Shown one piece after another: positions 33,701-40,464 of a stretch of DNA of 40,464 nucleotides (position 1 is the stretch's first letter; the number at the start of each line of letters is the position of its first letter). Made by a program: the position numbers and the translations under genes. This DNA comes from Bacteroidia bacterium (GTDB taxonomy: Bacteria > Bacteroidota > Bacteroidia > Bacteroidales > Azobacteroidaceae). The notes beneath the pieces are model-generated. The model did not search any database and was not told the DNA's origin. It worked only from the letters and a program-made list of their open reading frames with translations. The DNA lies in the NCBI GenBank assembly GCA_026000155.1, contig BNYG01000025.1, positions 1 to 40,464 on the forward strand, written 5' to 3'.

Positions 33701-35235
33701 ACGGCAGTTTTGGAGTGGAGTATCTCAATACCCGCTATACGTTTACCGATTGGGTGAAACTGACGCCGGATGAAATTTCGATTAAAAATGTGGTATTATA
33801 CGATCCATACGGCAATAAAGCCTTGGCTACCGGTGCCGTACAGCATAATTTATTTAGCGATTTCCGTTTTTCCGCCAATCTTTCGTACGAAAATTTCTTG
33901 GTGTTCAATGCCACTGCCCGGGCCAATCCCCTTTTTTACGGCAAGGCTTTTGGAACAGGAACAGCAACCATTTCCGGTACGGAGAAATCCGTACTCATGG
34001 ATGTGTCCATGCAAAATAACGAACGGACAGCTCTTACCCTGAATGTCATGGAACAACCGGATATTGTGGAATATGATTTTATCAATTTTGTAACGAAAGA
34101 AGAAAAAAACGTACCGGAAACATCACCTCAACGTCTCACCACTCCGGTTCTTCCCAAATCAAAATACGGAACGGACATCCGTTTGAATCTGTTGGTGAAC
34201 GCCAATAATGCCGCGACACTCGAAATGATTATGGATCCGGTAACGGGCGATAAAATAAGCGCTGCCGGAGCCGGAAGCATGCAAATCCAATATGGAACCA
34301 AAACGCCTTTGAAAGTATTCGGTAACTATCGTATTGAAAACGGCAAATATAATTTCAGTTTCCAGCAGGCATTTTTCCGCAACTTTGACATAGAAGACGG
34401 CAGTTCCATCAATTTCCGGGGCGATCCTTTTACCGCCGATTTGAATATCAAAGCCGCTTATACGGTCACCGCCAATCTGGGCGATTTAGATCAGCAATTG
34501 ATCCTTTCGGAAGACAATCACCGTTTAAGCGCGAGGGATAACGTCCCTGTTAATTGCGTACTTTTGCTCTCCGGGCCGCTCGAACAGCCGCTTATTAAAT
34601 TTGATCTGGAATTGCCGGGAGCTACCGCCGAATTGGAACGGCAGGTGAAAAGTTATATCCGTACCGATGACATGATGAACCGGCAAATGATTTATTTGCT
34701 GATTATGGGGCGTTTTTACACGGCGCCGGAATACGCCCGGACGGATGTCAAGTTCAACAATAATTTATCACTCCTCACTTCGACCCTTTCTTCCTATATC
34801 TCCAGCATGTTGGGCAGTTTGAGCAATAAATTTCAGGTAGGAACCAAATTCCATCAATCGACCGACGGTGCGGATACGAATACGGAAGTGGAAGTGCTTT
34901 TATCCAGTACGTTGTTGAATAACCGATTGATTCTCAATGGAAATTTTGGTTACATTGATAATCCTTATTTGAATACGGCAAATAATAAAGCGCCTTTAAT
35001 CGGGGATTTTGATATTGAATATAAATTAACGAAAAGCGGGGATATTCGCCTGAAAGGCTTTAATCATTATAATTACCGCAATTATTACAGTTTAACTCCT
35101 GAAATGACGCAAGGTTTCGGCATTCTTTTCAAAAGGGATTTCAATAATCTGAAAGATTTTTTCAGCAGGCGGAAGGAGCTTCATCTGTTTAATTTACAGC
35201 CGGAAGCTCCTGCAGATACGACTAAAGTTCAATAA
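30745..35235 (+). CDS. tamB: Translocation/assembly module protein TamB
   Basis: A very long protein (1496 residues) of the AsmA/TamB bridge family. An N-terminal membrane anchor (YTVWILLILVGIFYILPATLL) is followed by a periplasmic rod of repeating beta strands and a C-terminal TamB (DUF490) domain from about residue 1130 (RLNLLVNANNAATLEMIMDP, GNYRIENGKYNFSFQQAFFRNFDIEDGSSINFRGDPFTADLNIKA region). Such proteins span the envelope and are linked to phospholipid transport and outer-membrane protein assembly. The TamA/BamA partner is not adjacent. Converges on the DUF4252 gene 10 bases downstream. Confidence 0.93.
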   Translation: MKALKYTVWILLILVGIFYILPATLLQIPYFQKKVAHVATGYLEEKIGTQVQVQQVDFRLFNQLILKDVYLEDQSGDTLLSAKRVAAGFDLIPLFKNQFRFSSVQLYTFTVHLNKETQESPLNIQYIIDAFQNKKEPKKTRIDLNIKDLSMSHGNFSYRVKNTDSSPGLFNPNDIYLSDIKSKIRLRKLTSEALDASIQRMSLKEQSGFQVKQLAFDLAVNADEAKIKHLDLELPHSNLHLTEIAADYSHINPEENFIDKIGFNLQIEPSRILLKDIGPLVPIFAYFKDPLEMKGAASGTFNDIHLTDLIVTGGNDLCLEVDANVRDLNSAVPSNIYVNGHIKNSYITSTGIQKMANNFSPEQVTLPEPVKRLGSVFLDGEISGNLNNLTTFVNFRTEVGNLRTDVNFGKNKTNFLKGKLSTPEINIKELLNDNNFGIVQFEIDLNTTFTNKADLKGTIDALVNQVDYKAYHYENIHFSGDFTADSFDGALKADSPDGQLFADGSFELKGKDSNFNFSAKVSNLLLDKLNLTQKYGNPELSFTLNADFKGDSPDNLTGNLSFRKLLFSTDKGSFSVDHVVLDALKNDNNKQLLVNSDIVNGKIEGRYSLKTLPDALKQTLSAYLPSLIPPGQKPVKEDDNIFQWDFTINDTKELSYILELPVVLYDQSQITGVYNSLYNKFRLNAHFHRLKVGGSIVENGSVDLDNGNSYIELKLNGIQQQKKDNKLTVAADFKALNDEIYSSVYWNDNKELKYKGKLDFTTQLAYQKRKYPVAASMQIQPSELVFNDSIWTLSPTQIQYREGKVSIHHFKANHNKQFIAIEGDVSENETDQINVSLDKVDLDYVFKSLNIKALTFGGIATGQVTAKDLYETRQLSTNLDITRFSFNDVIFGDLALKGRWDDEEQGVEMKGNVIQDDTTHVRVDGFIYPVREELSILFDAQNTNAAFLRKYVDNIAKDLSGKLTGKLRLFGNWDDPTVEGNVWVNNGSFGVEYLNTRYTFTDWVKLTPDEISIKNVVLYDPYGNKALATGAVQHNLFSDFRFSANLSYENFLVFNATARANPLFYGKAFGTGTATISGTEKSVLMDVSMQNNERTALTLNVMEQPDIVEYDFINFVTKEEKNVPETSPQRLTTPVLPKSKYGTDIRLNLLVNANNAATLEMIMDPVTGDKISAAGAGSMQIQYGTKTPLKVFGNYRIENGKYNFSFQQAFFRNFDIEDGSSINFRGDPFTADLNIKAAYTVTANLGDLDQQLILSEDNHRLSARDNVPVNCVLLLSGPLEQPLIKFDLELPGATAELERQVKSYIRTDDMMNRQMIYLLIMGRFYTAPEYARTDVKFNNNLSLLTSTLSSYISSMLGSLSNKFQVGTKFHQSTDGADTNTEVEVLLSSTLLNNRLILNGNFGYIDNPYLNTANNKAPLIGDFDIEYKLTKSGDIRLKGFNHYNYRNYYSLTPEMTQGFGILFKRDFNNLKDFFSRRKELHLFNLQPEAPADTTKVQ

Positions 35236-35245
35236 TATTCACGAT

Positions 35246-35740
35246 TTATTTCTTCGTACTTTCCGTAATTTTCTGAATATCCTGAGTAGTGAATTTTCCC
35301 AATAAGCGGATTAAAACACATTCGTCATCCCCATCAACAAACATCACCAAAGATTTGATGAAATCGCCGTCTTTTAGCCCGTAAAAAACCACATTGTTTT
35401 CTTTATCTTTGATTTTCATCAATACTTCATACGACTTATTCCTCTTGAAATGGTCAATAGCATTTGTCCGCATCAGTTGTTTCGCTGCATTTTCTTTGGA
35501 AGTAAAAATATCAATTTGCTCCAATTTGTTCATTATATCACTGAGATCCACTCCATTCATATCCACCGAAGAAGTCATTCCGGGAACCATATTCAAAAGC
35601 GCTTTGGTTATGGTTACCTGGGTGATGTCCGGGTGATCGGCAAATTTATTGAACAAATCATTTTGTATAAAATCATTTTGTGCAAAACCGGTCATTGCAG
35701 TAAACAACAGTAGTACTGTCAGTAAATTTTTTGTTTTCAT
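35246..35740 (-). CDS. DUF4252 domain-containing secreted protein
   Basis: 164 residues with a signal peptide (ending MTGFAQ) and the DUF4252 domain, whose typical phrases are VTITKALLNMVPG, a predicted helix LSDIMNKLEQIDIFTSK and the terminal VLIRLLGKFTTQDIQKIT. Function unknown; it is characteristically found behind ECF sigma factor operons in Bacteroidota, as here, and may be an envelope-stress output. The start overlaps the end of the probable anti-sigma gene by 4 bases, indicating translational coupling. Confidence 0.85.
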   Translation of the reverse strand: MKTKNLLTVLLLFTAMTGFAQNDFIQNDLFNKFADHPDITQVTITKALLNMVPGMTSSVDMNGVDLSDIMNKLEQIDIFTSKENAAKQLMRTNAIDHFKRNKSYEVLMKIKDKENNVVFYGLKDGDFIKSLVMFVDGDDECVLIRLLGKFTTQDIQKITESTKK

Positions 35741-36123
35741 TTTTTAAATGTTTTATTTAATGTAGTATTTGATTTTTCTATCTCATTCGTAACGATGGCC
35801 AATTGGCCCATCCCTTTGTTAAAATTAATGGAAACCAATGTCAAAGCTTTTTCTGCTTCCTGACGAGTGATTTCCGGATCCTCAATGGTGTGAACTTTCT
35901 GTGCTGTTACCGGATAATTATTTCCATTTTTGGAATGAAATAATACACCTGCCGAAATCAAGAGGGCAAGACTTGCCGCAGCGCTTACGATCCACAACCG
36001 GATCTGTTCGCCTTTCCTTTTCGATTGTTGTTCCTTTTCCGCCAACTGATCGATCAGGGTTTCCAATTTGGATTCCAAACCGTCCGGCACTTCAATTTCA
36101 TCGAATCTCTTATCTGTTTTCAT
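35737..36123 (-). CDS. Probable membrane anti-sigma factor
   Basis: 128 residues from ATG 36123. A cytoplasmic N-terminal part (FDEIEVPDGLESKLETLIDQLAEKEQ) is followed by one membrane helix (LWIVSAAASLALLISAGVLF) and a periplasmic tail. There is no zinc-binding ZAS motif, but the layout and the position directly behind an ECF sigma factor gene, overlapping its end by 14 bases, support an anti-sigma role. A longer frame starting at 36177 would lie inside the sigma gene and lacks support. Confidence 0.7.
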   Translation of the reverse strand: MKTDKRFDEIEVPDGLESKLETLIDQLAEKEQQSKRKGEQIRLWIVSAAASLALLISAGVLFHSKNGNNYPVTAQKVHTIEDPEITRQEAEKALTLVSINFNKGMGQLAIVTNEIEKSNTTLNKTFKK

Positions 36124-36616
36124 TATTTTCCCATTTTTGATACAGTTCTTTAATCGTTTTTCTGGCACGTGAAACAATCACCTTGATATTTCCTTTTTTC
36201 AATCCCGTTTGTTTCTCAATTTCTTCGTCCGGAAGATTATCCCAGATTTTCAATTGGATAATCTGTTTTTGCTGAACAGGCAATTGCCTCATAATAACCT
36301 GAATATGCTCTAATTGATCCCTGTTTTCAATCTGAACCGCTAACGAATCCATTTCCGGAATATTCACTTCCTGAATCCGGGAGAAATCCGGTTTTGCTTT
36401 TCTGAGAAAATCCAAGCAGTTGTTTTTCAACAGGGTGACTGCAAAACTTTCAGGATTTATCAGAGATTCCAATGCTTCGCGTTTCCGCCATAACTTGATA
36501 TAGGTTTCCTGAACCATGTCTTCTGCATCCGCCTGATTTTCAAGGAAGCGATAAGCCATCCGGTATAACTTTTTATGGTACGGAAGAAACACTTTCTTGA
36601 AAATCTCAGCATCCAT
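36110..36616 (-). CDS. RNA polymerase ECF-type sigma-70 factor
   Basis: 168 residues: sigma region 2 (YRMAYRFLENQADAEDMVQETYIKLWRKRE) and region 4 (LEHIQVIMRQLPVQQKQIIQLKIWDNLPDEEIEKQTGLKKGNIKVIVSRARKTIKELY), the two domains of ECF sigma factors. It would direct RNA polymerase to its own regulon, released by the membrane protein encoded next. No TAnnTTTG promoter is visible upstream, compatible with autoregulation from a different promoter type. Confidence 0.93.
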   Translation of the reverse strand: MDAEIFKKVFLPYHKKLYRMAYRFLENQADAEDMVQETYIKLWRKREALESLINPESFAVTLLKNNCLDFLRKAKPDFSRIQEVNIPEMDSLAVQIENRDQLEHIQVIMRQLPVQQKQIIQLKIWDNLPDEEIEKQTGLKKGNIKVIVSRARKTIKELYQKWENNENR

Positions 36617-36733
36617 CGCTTGTATGATATTTGTGCATAATCATCCCTTTTATAATGAAGACGAAAATACGAAAAAAAGGTAACATTTTTAAAAATATGT
36701 TCCGATTTTATCCGAAAACATCAAAAAAAATAG

Positions 36734-36741
36734 TACCTTTG
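36734..36741 (+). promoter_or_regulatory. -7 box TACCTTTG for tRNA-Leu
   Basis: Perfect TAnnTTTG box 12 bases before the first base of the tRNA; -33 element not clear. Confidence 0.5.
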
Positions 36742-36752
36742 CACTCGCTTTT

Positions 36753-36834
36753 GCGCTCGTGGTGTAATTGGTAGCCACGCCAGACTTAGGATCTGGTGCT
36801 GAGAGGCGTGGGGGTTCGAGTCCCTTCGGGCGCA
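36753..36834 (+). tRNA. tRNA-Leu (anticodon UAG)
   Basis: Acceptor stem GCGCTCG pairs with CGGGCGC (one G-T wobble) and discriminator A follows. D-arm contains TGGTGTAATTGGTAGCCA, anticodon stem CCAGA/TCTGG with loop CTTAGGA gives anticodon TAG at 36787-36789, the long variable arm GTGCTGAGAGGCGT marks class II, and the T-arm is GGGGGTTCGAGTCCC. CCA is not encoded. It reads CUN codons. Confidence 0.95.
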
Positions 36835-36843
36835 CAAATAGAT

Positions 36844-36882
36844 AAAAACTCCTGATAATCGCTGATTATTGGGAGTTTTTTT
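36844..36882. terminator. Bidirectional intrinsic terminator
   Basis: AAAAACTCCTGATAATC, GCT loop, GATTATTGGGAGTTTTT form a 17-bp stem with two wobble pairs and runs of T on both strands. It ends the tRNA transcript on the plus strand and, 27 bases past its stop codon, the Fic gene on the minus strand. Confidence 0.85.
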
Positions 36883-36908
36883 ATTGAGGTTGTATTCTCT
36901 TGACCCAA

Positions 36909-38000
36909 CTATTTTTTACCATCAAAATTGTTAATTTGCCAGTGCCCTGTTTTGTCGCTGCCGACACGAGAGAGTATGCCTTTTTCTCGCAGTTTTTTTA
37001 TGTTGTTTTCGATTGCAGTTTCCGATATTGAAAGCGATTTTGCCATTTCTATAATGGTTATTTTGTTATTATTTTCTATCAATTCAAGCATTTTGAATTG
37101 ATTTTTATTCAATTTTACACCCAACTTATTTTGATTTACACCCAATATGTTGGGTGTATTTTTGTTTACATCCAACTTTTCAGGTACAACAAAGTGAATA
37201 TGCAACTCTCGATTTCTCAATACATTGTTTTCGCCAAGCAACAAATTACCAAAAAATCGCATTAGATACTCATTTGTAGCGTGAATGCCGTTTTTGAAGT
37301 CGTTGTAATTGGCGCGGACAAGAGCGTTGCGGAAATACCACGAATTTTGAGCAAAAGCATCGTTACTAACCTCAAAGCCAAATGTTCGCAAGTACTTGAT
37401 TGTGAATACTGCCGTTGTCCTCGTATTTCCTTCGCCGAAAATATGAATTTGCCACAAATAAGCAACGAAATGGACTATGTGTTCTACAATCTGCTGCTGG
37501 CTTAATCCTTTGTAATTAAAGGCTTTTTCTTCCTTAAAATCATATTCAAGTGTTTCCCTTAAATTAATGGCACTTGCATATAATACCGTTTTTCCGTCCA
37601 ACACCCATTCCTTTTTTGAAATATCATAATCGCGTATTTTACCTGCAAACTTGTAAATTCCTGAGAAAAGGCGCCTGTGAATGCCAATATATTCCACCGG
37701 TGAAAAAGAAAAAGTATTGCTCGATAAAATCTCAGCTATGCGAGAAGAAACTTTGTCGGCTTCTTCCGTGCGGTCGTCATCGCTGTTTCCAACGGTTTTG
37801 GTTTGATAATAAGTGTCAATACGGCTTTTAACTTCGTCAAAAGTAATATCGCCCTCAATGTTTTGCTTGGCGGTTTCGATGAGGTAGGCAGACGGCGTTA
37901 AGCCATCCACCTGCTGTAAGCCAATAGCCGTTTGCCAAATGTGGCTTTTTTCTATTTTGTCGGGTTCTCCCTGTCTGATGTATTCGTCAAACTCGTTCAT
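36909..38000 (-). CDS. Fic family AMP-transferase with N-terminal VbhA-like segment and C-terminal winged helix
   Basis: 363 residues. Fic core motif HIFGEGNTRT (186-195) corresponds to HPFxxGNGR and keeps the catalytic His, Asn and Arg; FAGKIRDYDISK precedes it. Residues ~20-65 (IWQTAIGLQQVDGLTPSAYLIE region, then NIEGDITFDEV) resemble the small antitoxin VbhA fused in front of its toxin, with the inhibitory (S/T)xxxE(G/N) site reading LQQVDG, i.e. Asp for Glu. The C-terminus has a Gly-Val-Asn linker and a winged helix (ITIIEMAKSLSISETAIENNIKKLREKGIL). Fic enzymes transfer AMP to target proteins. Only 21 bases separate it from the LuxR-type gene upstream. Target unknown. Confidence 0.87.
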   Translation of the reverse strand: MNEFDEYIRQGEPDKIEKSHIWQTAIGLQQVDGLTPSAYLIETAKQNIEGDITFDEVKSRIDTYYQTKTVGNSDDDRTEEADKVSSRIAEILSSNTFSFSPVEYIGIHRRLFSGIYKFAGKIRDYDISKKEWVLDGKTVLYASAINLRETLEYDFKEEKAFNYKGLSQQQIVEHIVHFVAYLWQIHIFGEGNTRTTAVFTIKYLRTFGFEVSNDAFAQNSWYFRNALVRANYNDFKNGIHATNEYLMRFFGNLLLGENNVLRNRELHIHFVVPEKLDVNKNTPNILGVNQNKLGVKLNKNQFKMLELIENNNKITIIEMAKSLSISETAIENNIKKLREKGILSRVGSDKTGHWQINNFDGKK

Positions 38001-38021
38001 AATGATTAGTGGTATTCATCC

Positions 38022-38675
38022 CTAAATGTAGTAGTCGCTCGCGTCAATAATCCCGGCGCGCAAAGCATACTTAGTTGCTTCATGCAAATTATTGACTTCC
38101 AATTTGCGGAAAATATTCTTACGGTGCGTGATAACCGTATGGACACTTAGACACCGTTCGTTGGCAATTTCTTTGGTGCTTTTTCCCGAAGCAATCTCTT
38201 TCAGGATTTCCCGTTCGGTAACCGTCAGTTTTTTTTCTTCCAGGACTTCGTAATTTTTCTTTGCTGCCAGATGATGAACAATACGGTGGCATATAAACAC
38301 GTCCCCTTTCAGGATGGATTCGATGGAGGAAATGACTTCTTTCTTGGAACAGTCTTTTAGTAAAATACTGAATGACTTGCTGTTATAAGTGGTTTGCTTT
38401 ACAAAATCGTCCGTTAATTCTTCGGAGAAAAGCAAAAAATGGGAATGAGGAAAACGGTTTTGAAGAATCAGGAGTTCTTCCACACTCGTGAAATCGAACA
38501 GGGAATAATCCAGAATTACCAAGGCATTCGGGTCGGAAAATAACTCCCCGATCAGTTCTTTTTTGTTCCTTACTTCCGCAAAATGGGAAAAATGAGGATT
38601 GTTTTGAACAAAATAATAAATACCGGCTGCTGTTATATCCTGATTATCAGCCAGGATAACAGAAGAATATTTCAT
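38022..38675 (-). CDS. LuxR-type response regulator-like transcription factor
   Basis: 217 residues from ATG 38675. A receiver-like N-terminal domain (KYSSVILADNQDITAAGI; candidate phospho-acceptor Asp in LVILDYSLFD) precedes a LuxR/FixJ helix-turn-helix (LTVTEREILKEIASGKSTKEIANERCLSVHTVITHRKNIFRKLEV). The earlier in-frame ATG at 38882 is rejected because it lies inside the upstream AraC-type gene and adds 69 residues without family similarity. No histidine kinase is adjacent, so it may act without phosphorylation or with a distant kinase. A promoter-like pair at 38699-38728 supports the start. Confidence 0.87.
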   Translation of the reverse strand: MKYSSVILADNQDITAAGIYYFVQNNPHFSHFAEVRNKKELIGELFSDPNALVILDYSLFDFTSVEELLILQNRFPHSHFLLFSEELTDDFVKQTTYNSKSFSILLKDCSKKEVISSIESILKGDVFICHRIVHHLAAKKNYEVLEEKKLTVTEREILKEIASGKSTKEIANERCLSVHTVITHRKNIFRKLEVNNLHEATKYALRAGIIDASDYYI

Positions 38676-38698
38676 ACTGCCTGCCTTTTTAATTTCTG

Positions 38699-38728
38699 CA
38701 AAGGTCGTAAATTCTCGGCAATAAACAA
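38699..38728 (-). promoter_or_regulatory. Possible promoter (TTG / GACCTTTG)
   Basis: On the minus strand TTG (38728-38726) and GACCTTTG (38706-38699, one mismatch to TAnnTTTG) with standard spacing, 23 bases before the LuxR-type start codon. Confidence 0.4.
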
Positions 38729-38766
38729 GTTCTTTTCTATCTTTTTGTTTACAATATTGATAATTC

Positions 38767-40464
38767 TCAATCCTGTTTCCGCATGTTCTTTCTGAAATCG
38801 GTAGGCGACAGTCCGGTTGTTTTTTTGAATACGCGGTAGAATGATTTACGGTCGTTGAAGCCTGCCGTATCGGCAATCTCATCGACCGATTTGCCTGCGC
38901 TCGCCTGCTGCGACAGCAGATGAATGGCTTCCTTCACGCGAAATTCGTTGATATAAGCGTTGAAATTCCTCTGCTCGCAGCGATTGACAGCCGCAGAGAC
39001 GTAAGCGATGCTAACGCCCAATTCCCGTGCCAAACAGTCCACAGTCAATTCGGGATTGGTGTATATTTTATCGGTGATCATCCGCCGCCGTATCTCGGTC
39101 ATTAAAACTGTGTCCATCGCAGAAGGCGTTGCTGTTTTGCCGCTGTCCGCTTCCTTTTTGCCGGTCTCGACAGGTTCCGTTGCGGGCGTTTCATCCCGAA
39201 TTTCATCCGGCGTCCCGACCTCCCGCGGCATATCGGCATCAGCCCATTGCAGGTTTTTACGGACGAGTTCGCGGTAGGCGATTTGCCGTTTGCGATAGAG
39301 ATAGATAATGATGCTTAGTGTAATTGCAAGCAGCAGCATAATACTTGAAACGGCTATTATCGTCCGTTCCCGCAGGCGTATCTGCTGTTGTGCCTCATCC
39401 AGTTCGTATTGGGTGCGGAGTTCGTCGAGTTGCCGGTTAAAATCCAGACTGCGGATGGAATCGTGCACCAGGGCGGCTTCTTCGGCAAGAGAGTAGAGTT
39501 CCACGCTGCGTCCCGTATTGGCGAGAATCTGCATTTTAATTCCCCGCACCTCGTTTTTTTCTGTGGCAGTATTGGCTATCGCCATCGCCTTATCCGCCAT
39601 TTCCAACGCACGGTCGTATTGTTTGCGAGCATTAAAAATGCGCGCCCGCGTTTTGAATGAGGTGAATTGAGCATAGATTCTTTGGTCTAACTCGTCTGAT
39701 TTATCGCAATAGAGTTCGGCATTATCAAAGTCTTCTTTTTCTAAATATATCGTGCAGTAAGTCCTGTATAAGTTAATCCATGACATCACCTGCGGGGATT
39801 TCCGGTGTTCTTCGAAGCGGTGAATAGCATTTTCATATTCACCGGCAACTTGGAGGGCTTCATCTGTTCGTTTTTGGCGTATCAGGTTTTGGCACAACTG
39901 AAAATAGGCTTCTGTTAATTTATTGAGCCGGTTGTCTTCTCCTTTCAACAGTTCGATACACCGCCTCATGTATATTTCCTGTTCTTCCCACCGGAATTGT
40001 TTGCCATAAACATCCGCGAACGAATACTGGGCGAGAGATAAGCCGTATTTATTCCCGCGACCGTTTGCGTCGGCATACATTTGCTCAGCTATGCGAAGGG
40101 CTGCCGGATAATCTCCCTTGTTCAGATGCGCTTTAAACAGCGATTGATAGATACCGAAATAAAAGTCCCACGCCTCCTGTTTTGCCAGGTCATCCATGTA
40201 TCCGGGCGCCAGCCGGAAGACTTCGTCATACGCGCCTTTATTCAAATAAGCGTTCATCAGGGTTGCCAGCGCTCCACCCTGCATGGATATGTCTCCCTGT
40301 TTTTGAGCTTCCCTGTTCAGTTCGTTAATAACAGCGACAAGGGTATCCATTTTGCGGTCGTCCGCCACTTCGGTAAAATAAAGCCCCGATAAATATTTGT
40401 AGTTTGTCAGCTTTTCCTTGCCTTCGGTATGGGCAATGAGCAGGCGGAGCGAATCTTTTTGCCG
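38767..40464 (-). CDS. AraC-type regulator with TPR sensor and membrane helix (partial, cut by window edge)
   Basis: The frame is open to the right edge, so the N-terminus is missing; 566 codons are present. The visible part has TPR-like helical repeats (for example YPAALRIAEQMYADANG, RTDEALQVAGEYENAI, QYDRALEMADKAMAIANTA), then a coiled coil and one membrane helix (TIIAVSSIMLLLAITLSIIIYLYRKR), and a C-terminal AraC helix-turn-helix (LTVDCLARELGVSIAYVSAAV, then DEIADTAGFNDRKSFYRVFKKTTGLSPTDFRK). This is the usual Bacteroidota design in which an exported TPR domain senses a signal and the cytoplasmic AraC domain acts on DNA. Upstream of the LuxR-type and Fic genes on the same strand. Confidence 0.88.
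   Translation of the reverse strand, partial: RQKDSLRLLIAHTEGKEKLTNYKYLSGLYFTEVADDRKMDTLVAVINELNREAQKQGDISMQGGALATLMNAYLNKGAYDEVFRLAPGYMDDLAKQEAWDFYFGIYQSLFKAHLNKGDYPAALRIAEQMYADANGRGNKYGLSLAQYSFADVYGKQFRWEEQEIYMRRCIELLKGEDNRLNKLTEAYFQLCQNLIRQKRTDEALQVAGEYENAIHRFEEHRKSPQVMSWINLYRTYCTIYLEKEDFDNAELYCDKSDELDQRIYAQFTSFKTRARIFNARKQYDRALEMADKAMAIANTATEKNEVRGIKMQILANTGRSVELYSLAEEAALVHDSIRSLDFNRQLDELRTQYELDEAQQQIRLRERTIIAVSSIMLLLAITLSIIIYLYRKRQIAYRELVRKNLQWADADMPREVGTPDEIRDETPATEPVETGKKEADSGKTATPSAMDTVLMTEIRRRMITDKIYTNPELTVDCLARELGVSIAYVSAAVNRCEQRNFNAYINEFRVKEAIHLLSQQASAGKSVDEIADTAGFNDRKSFYRVFKKTTGLSPTDFRKNMRKQD

Noticed and set aside
37137..37158. Operator-like palindrome TACACCCAA-TATG-TTGGGTGTA
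   Set aside because: Lies inside the Fic coding sequence in a repeated linker; best explained as repeat expansion of the linker codons.
38676..38882. 69-residue N-terminal extension of the LuxR-type regulator
   Set aside because: Overlaps the upstream AraC-type coding sequence and has no similarity to receiver domains.
1..40464. CRISPR arrays, rRNA genes, integrases or insertion-sequence transposases
   Set aside because: No regularly spaced repeats, rRNA-like segments or transposase motifs were seen on either strand.

Overview
The window reads as a chromosomal segment of a Bacteroidota bacterium, most likely Bacteroidales. Support comes from promoter-like boxes of the form TAnnTTTG, some with a TTTG/TTG about 19-20 bases upstream, the absence of purine-rich ribosome-binding sites, and families typical of the phylum (CcsBA fusion, DUF4105, DUF4252, beta-barrel family outer-membrane proteins, AraC regulators with TPR and membrane segments, class I SagB-type nitroreductase, TamB). 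The exact genus cannot be told from the sequence alone.

Layout. 1-1528: a secreted DUF1566 protein on the minus strand whose last ~59 codons look like the variable region of a diversity-generating retroelement (DGR); a perfect GC-rich hairpin follows the stop codon. Any template repeat and reverse transcriptase would lie left of the window. Upstream is a 430-base leader region with a promoter, a tiny ORF ending in a G8 tract and an intrinsic terminator. 1529-7671: a four-gene minus-strand operon encoding a tetraheme NapC/NrfH-like cytochrome fused to a SUMF1 domain, a Tat-exported Gfo/Idh/MocA oxidoreductase, a Tat-exported TIM-barrel sugar isomerase-like protein and the cytochrome c synthase CcsBA. 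I infer a periplasmic sugar-oxidation module coupled to the quinone pool. 7936-10684: two AT-rich small genes, then lemA-htpX. 10748-12486: ACT-domain protein with phenylacetate-CoA ligase. 12600-15973: outer-membrane beta-barrel receptor and a DUF4143 ATPase with a striking inverted repeat at its promoter.

16096-24400: housekeeping block with miaB, cbpM-cbpA, secA and an alkaline-phosphatase-fold protein that appears to have lost its metal ligands. Two kinds of dispersed palindromic elements sit in the intergenic gaps. 24467-28635: SGNH/MBOAT acyl-transfer pair and a DUF4105 membrane protein. 28710-35235: secreted propeller/Big2 protein sharing a short module with the DGR-like protein at the left end, SagB-type oxidoreductase, TamB.

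35246-40464: ECF sigma factor, probable anti-sigma protein and DUF4252 protein; tRNA-Leu(UAG) with a bidirectional terminator; then a minus-strand cluster of AraC-type TPR regulator (cut by the window edge), LuxR-type regulator and a Fic protein carrying an N-terminal VbhA-like antitoxin segment.
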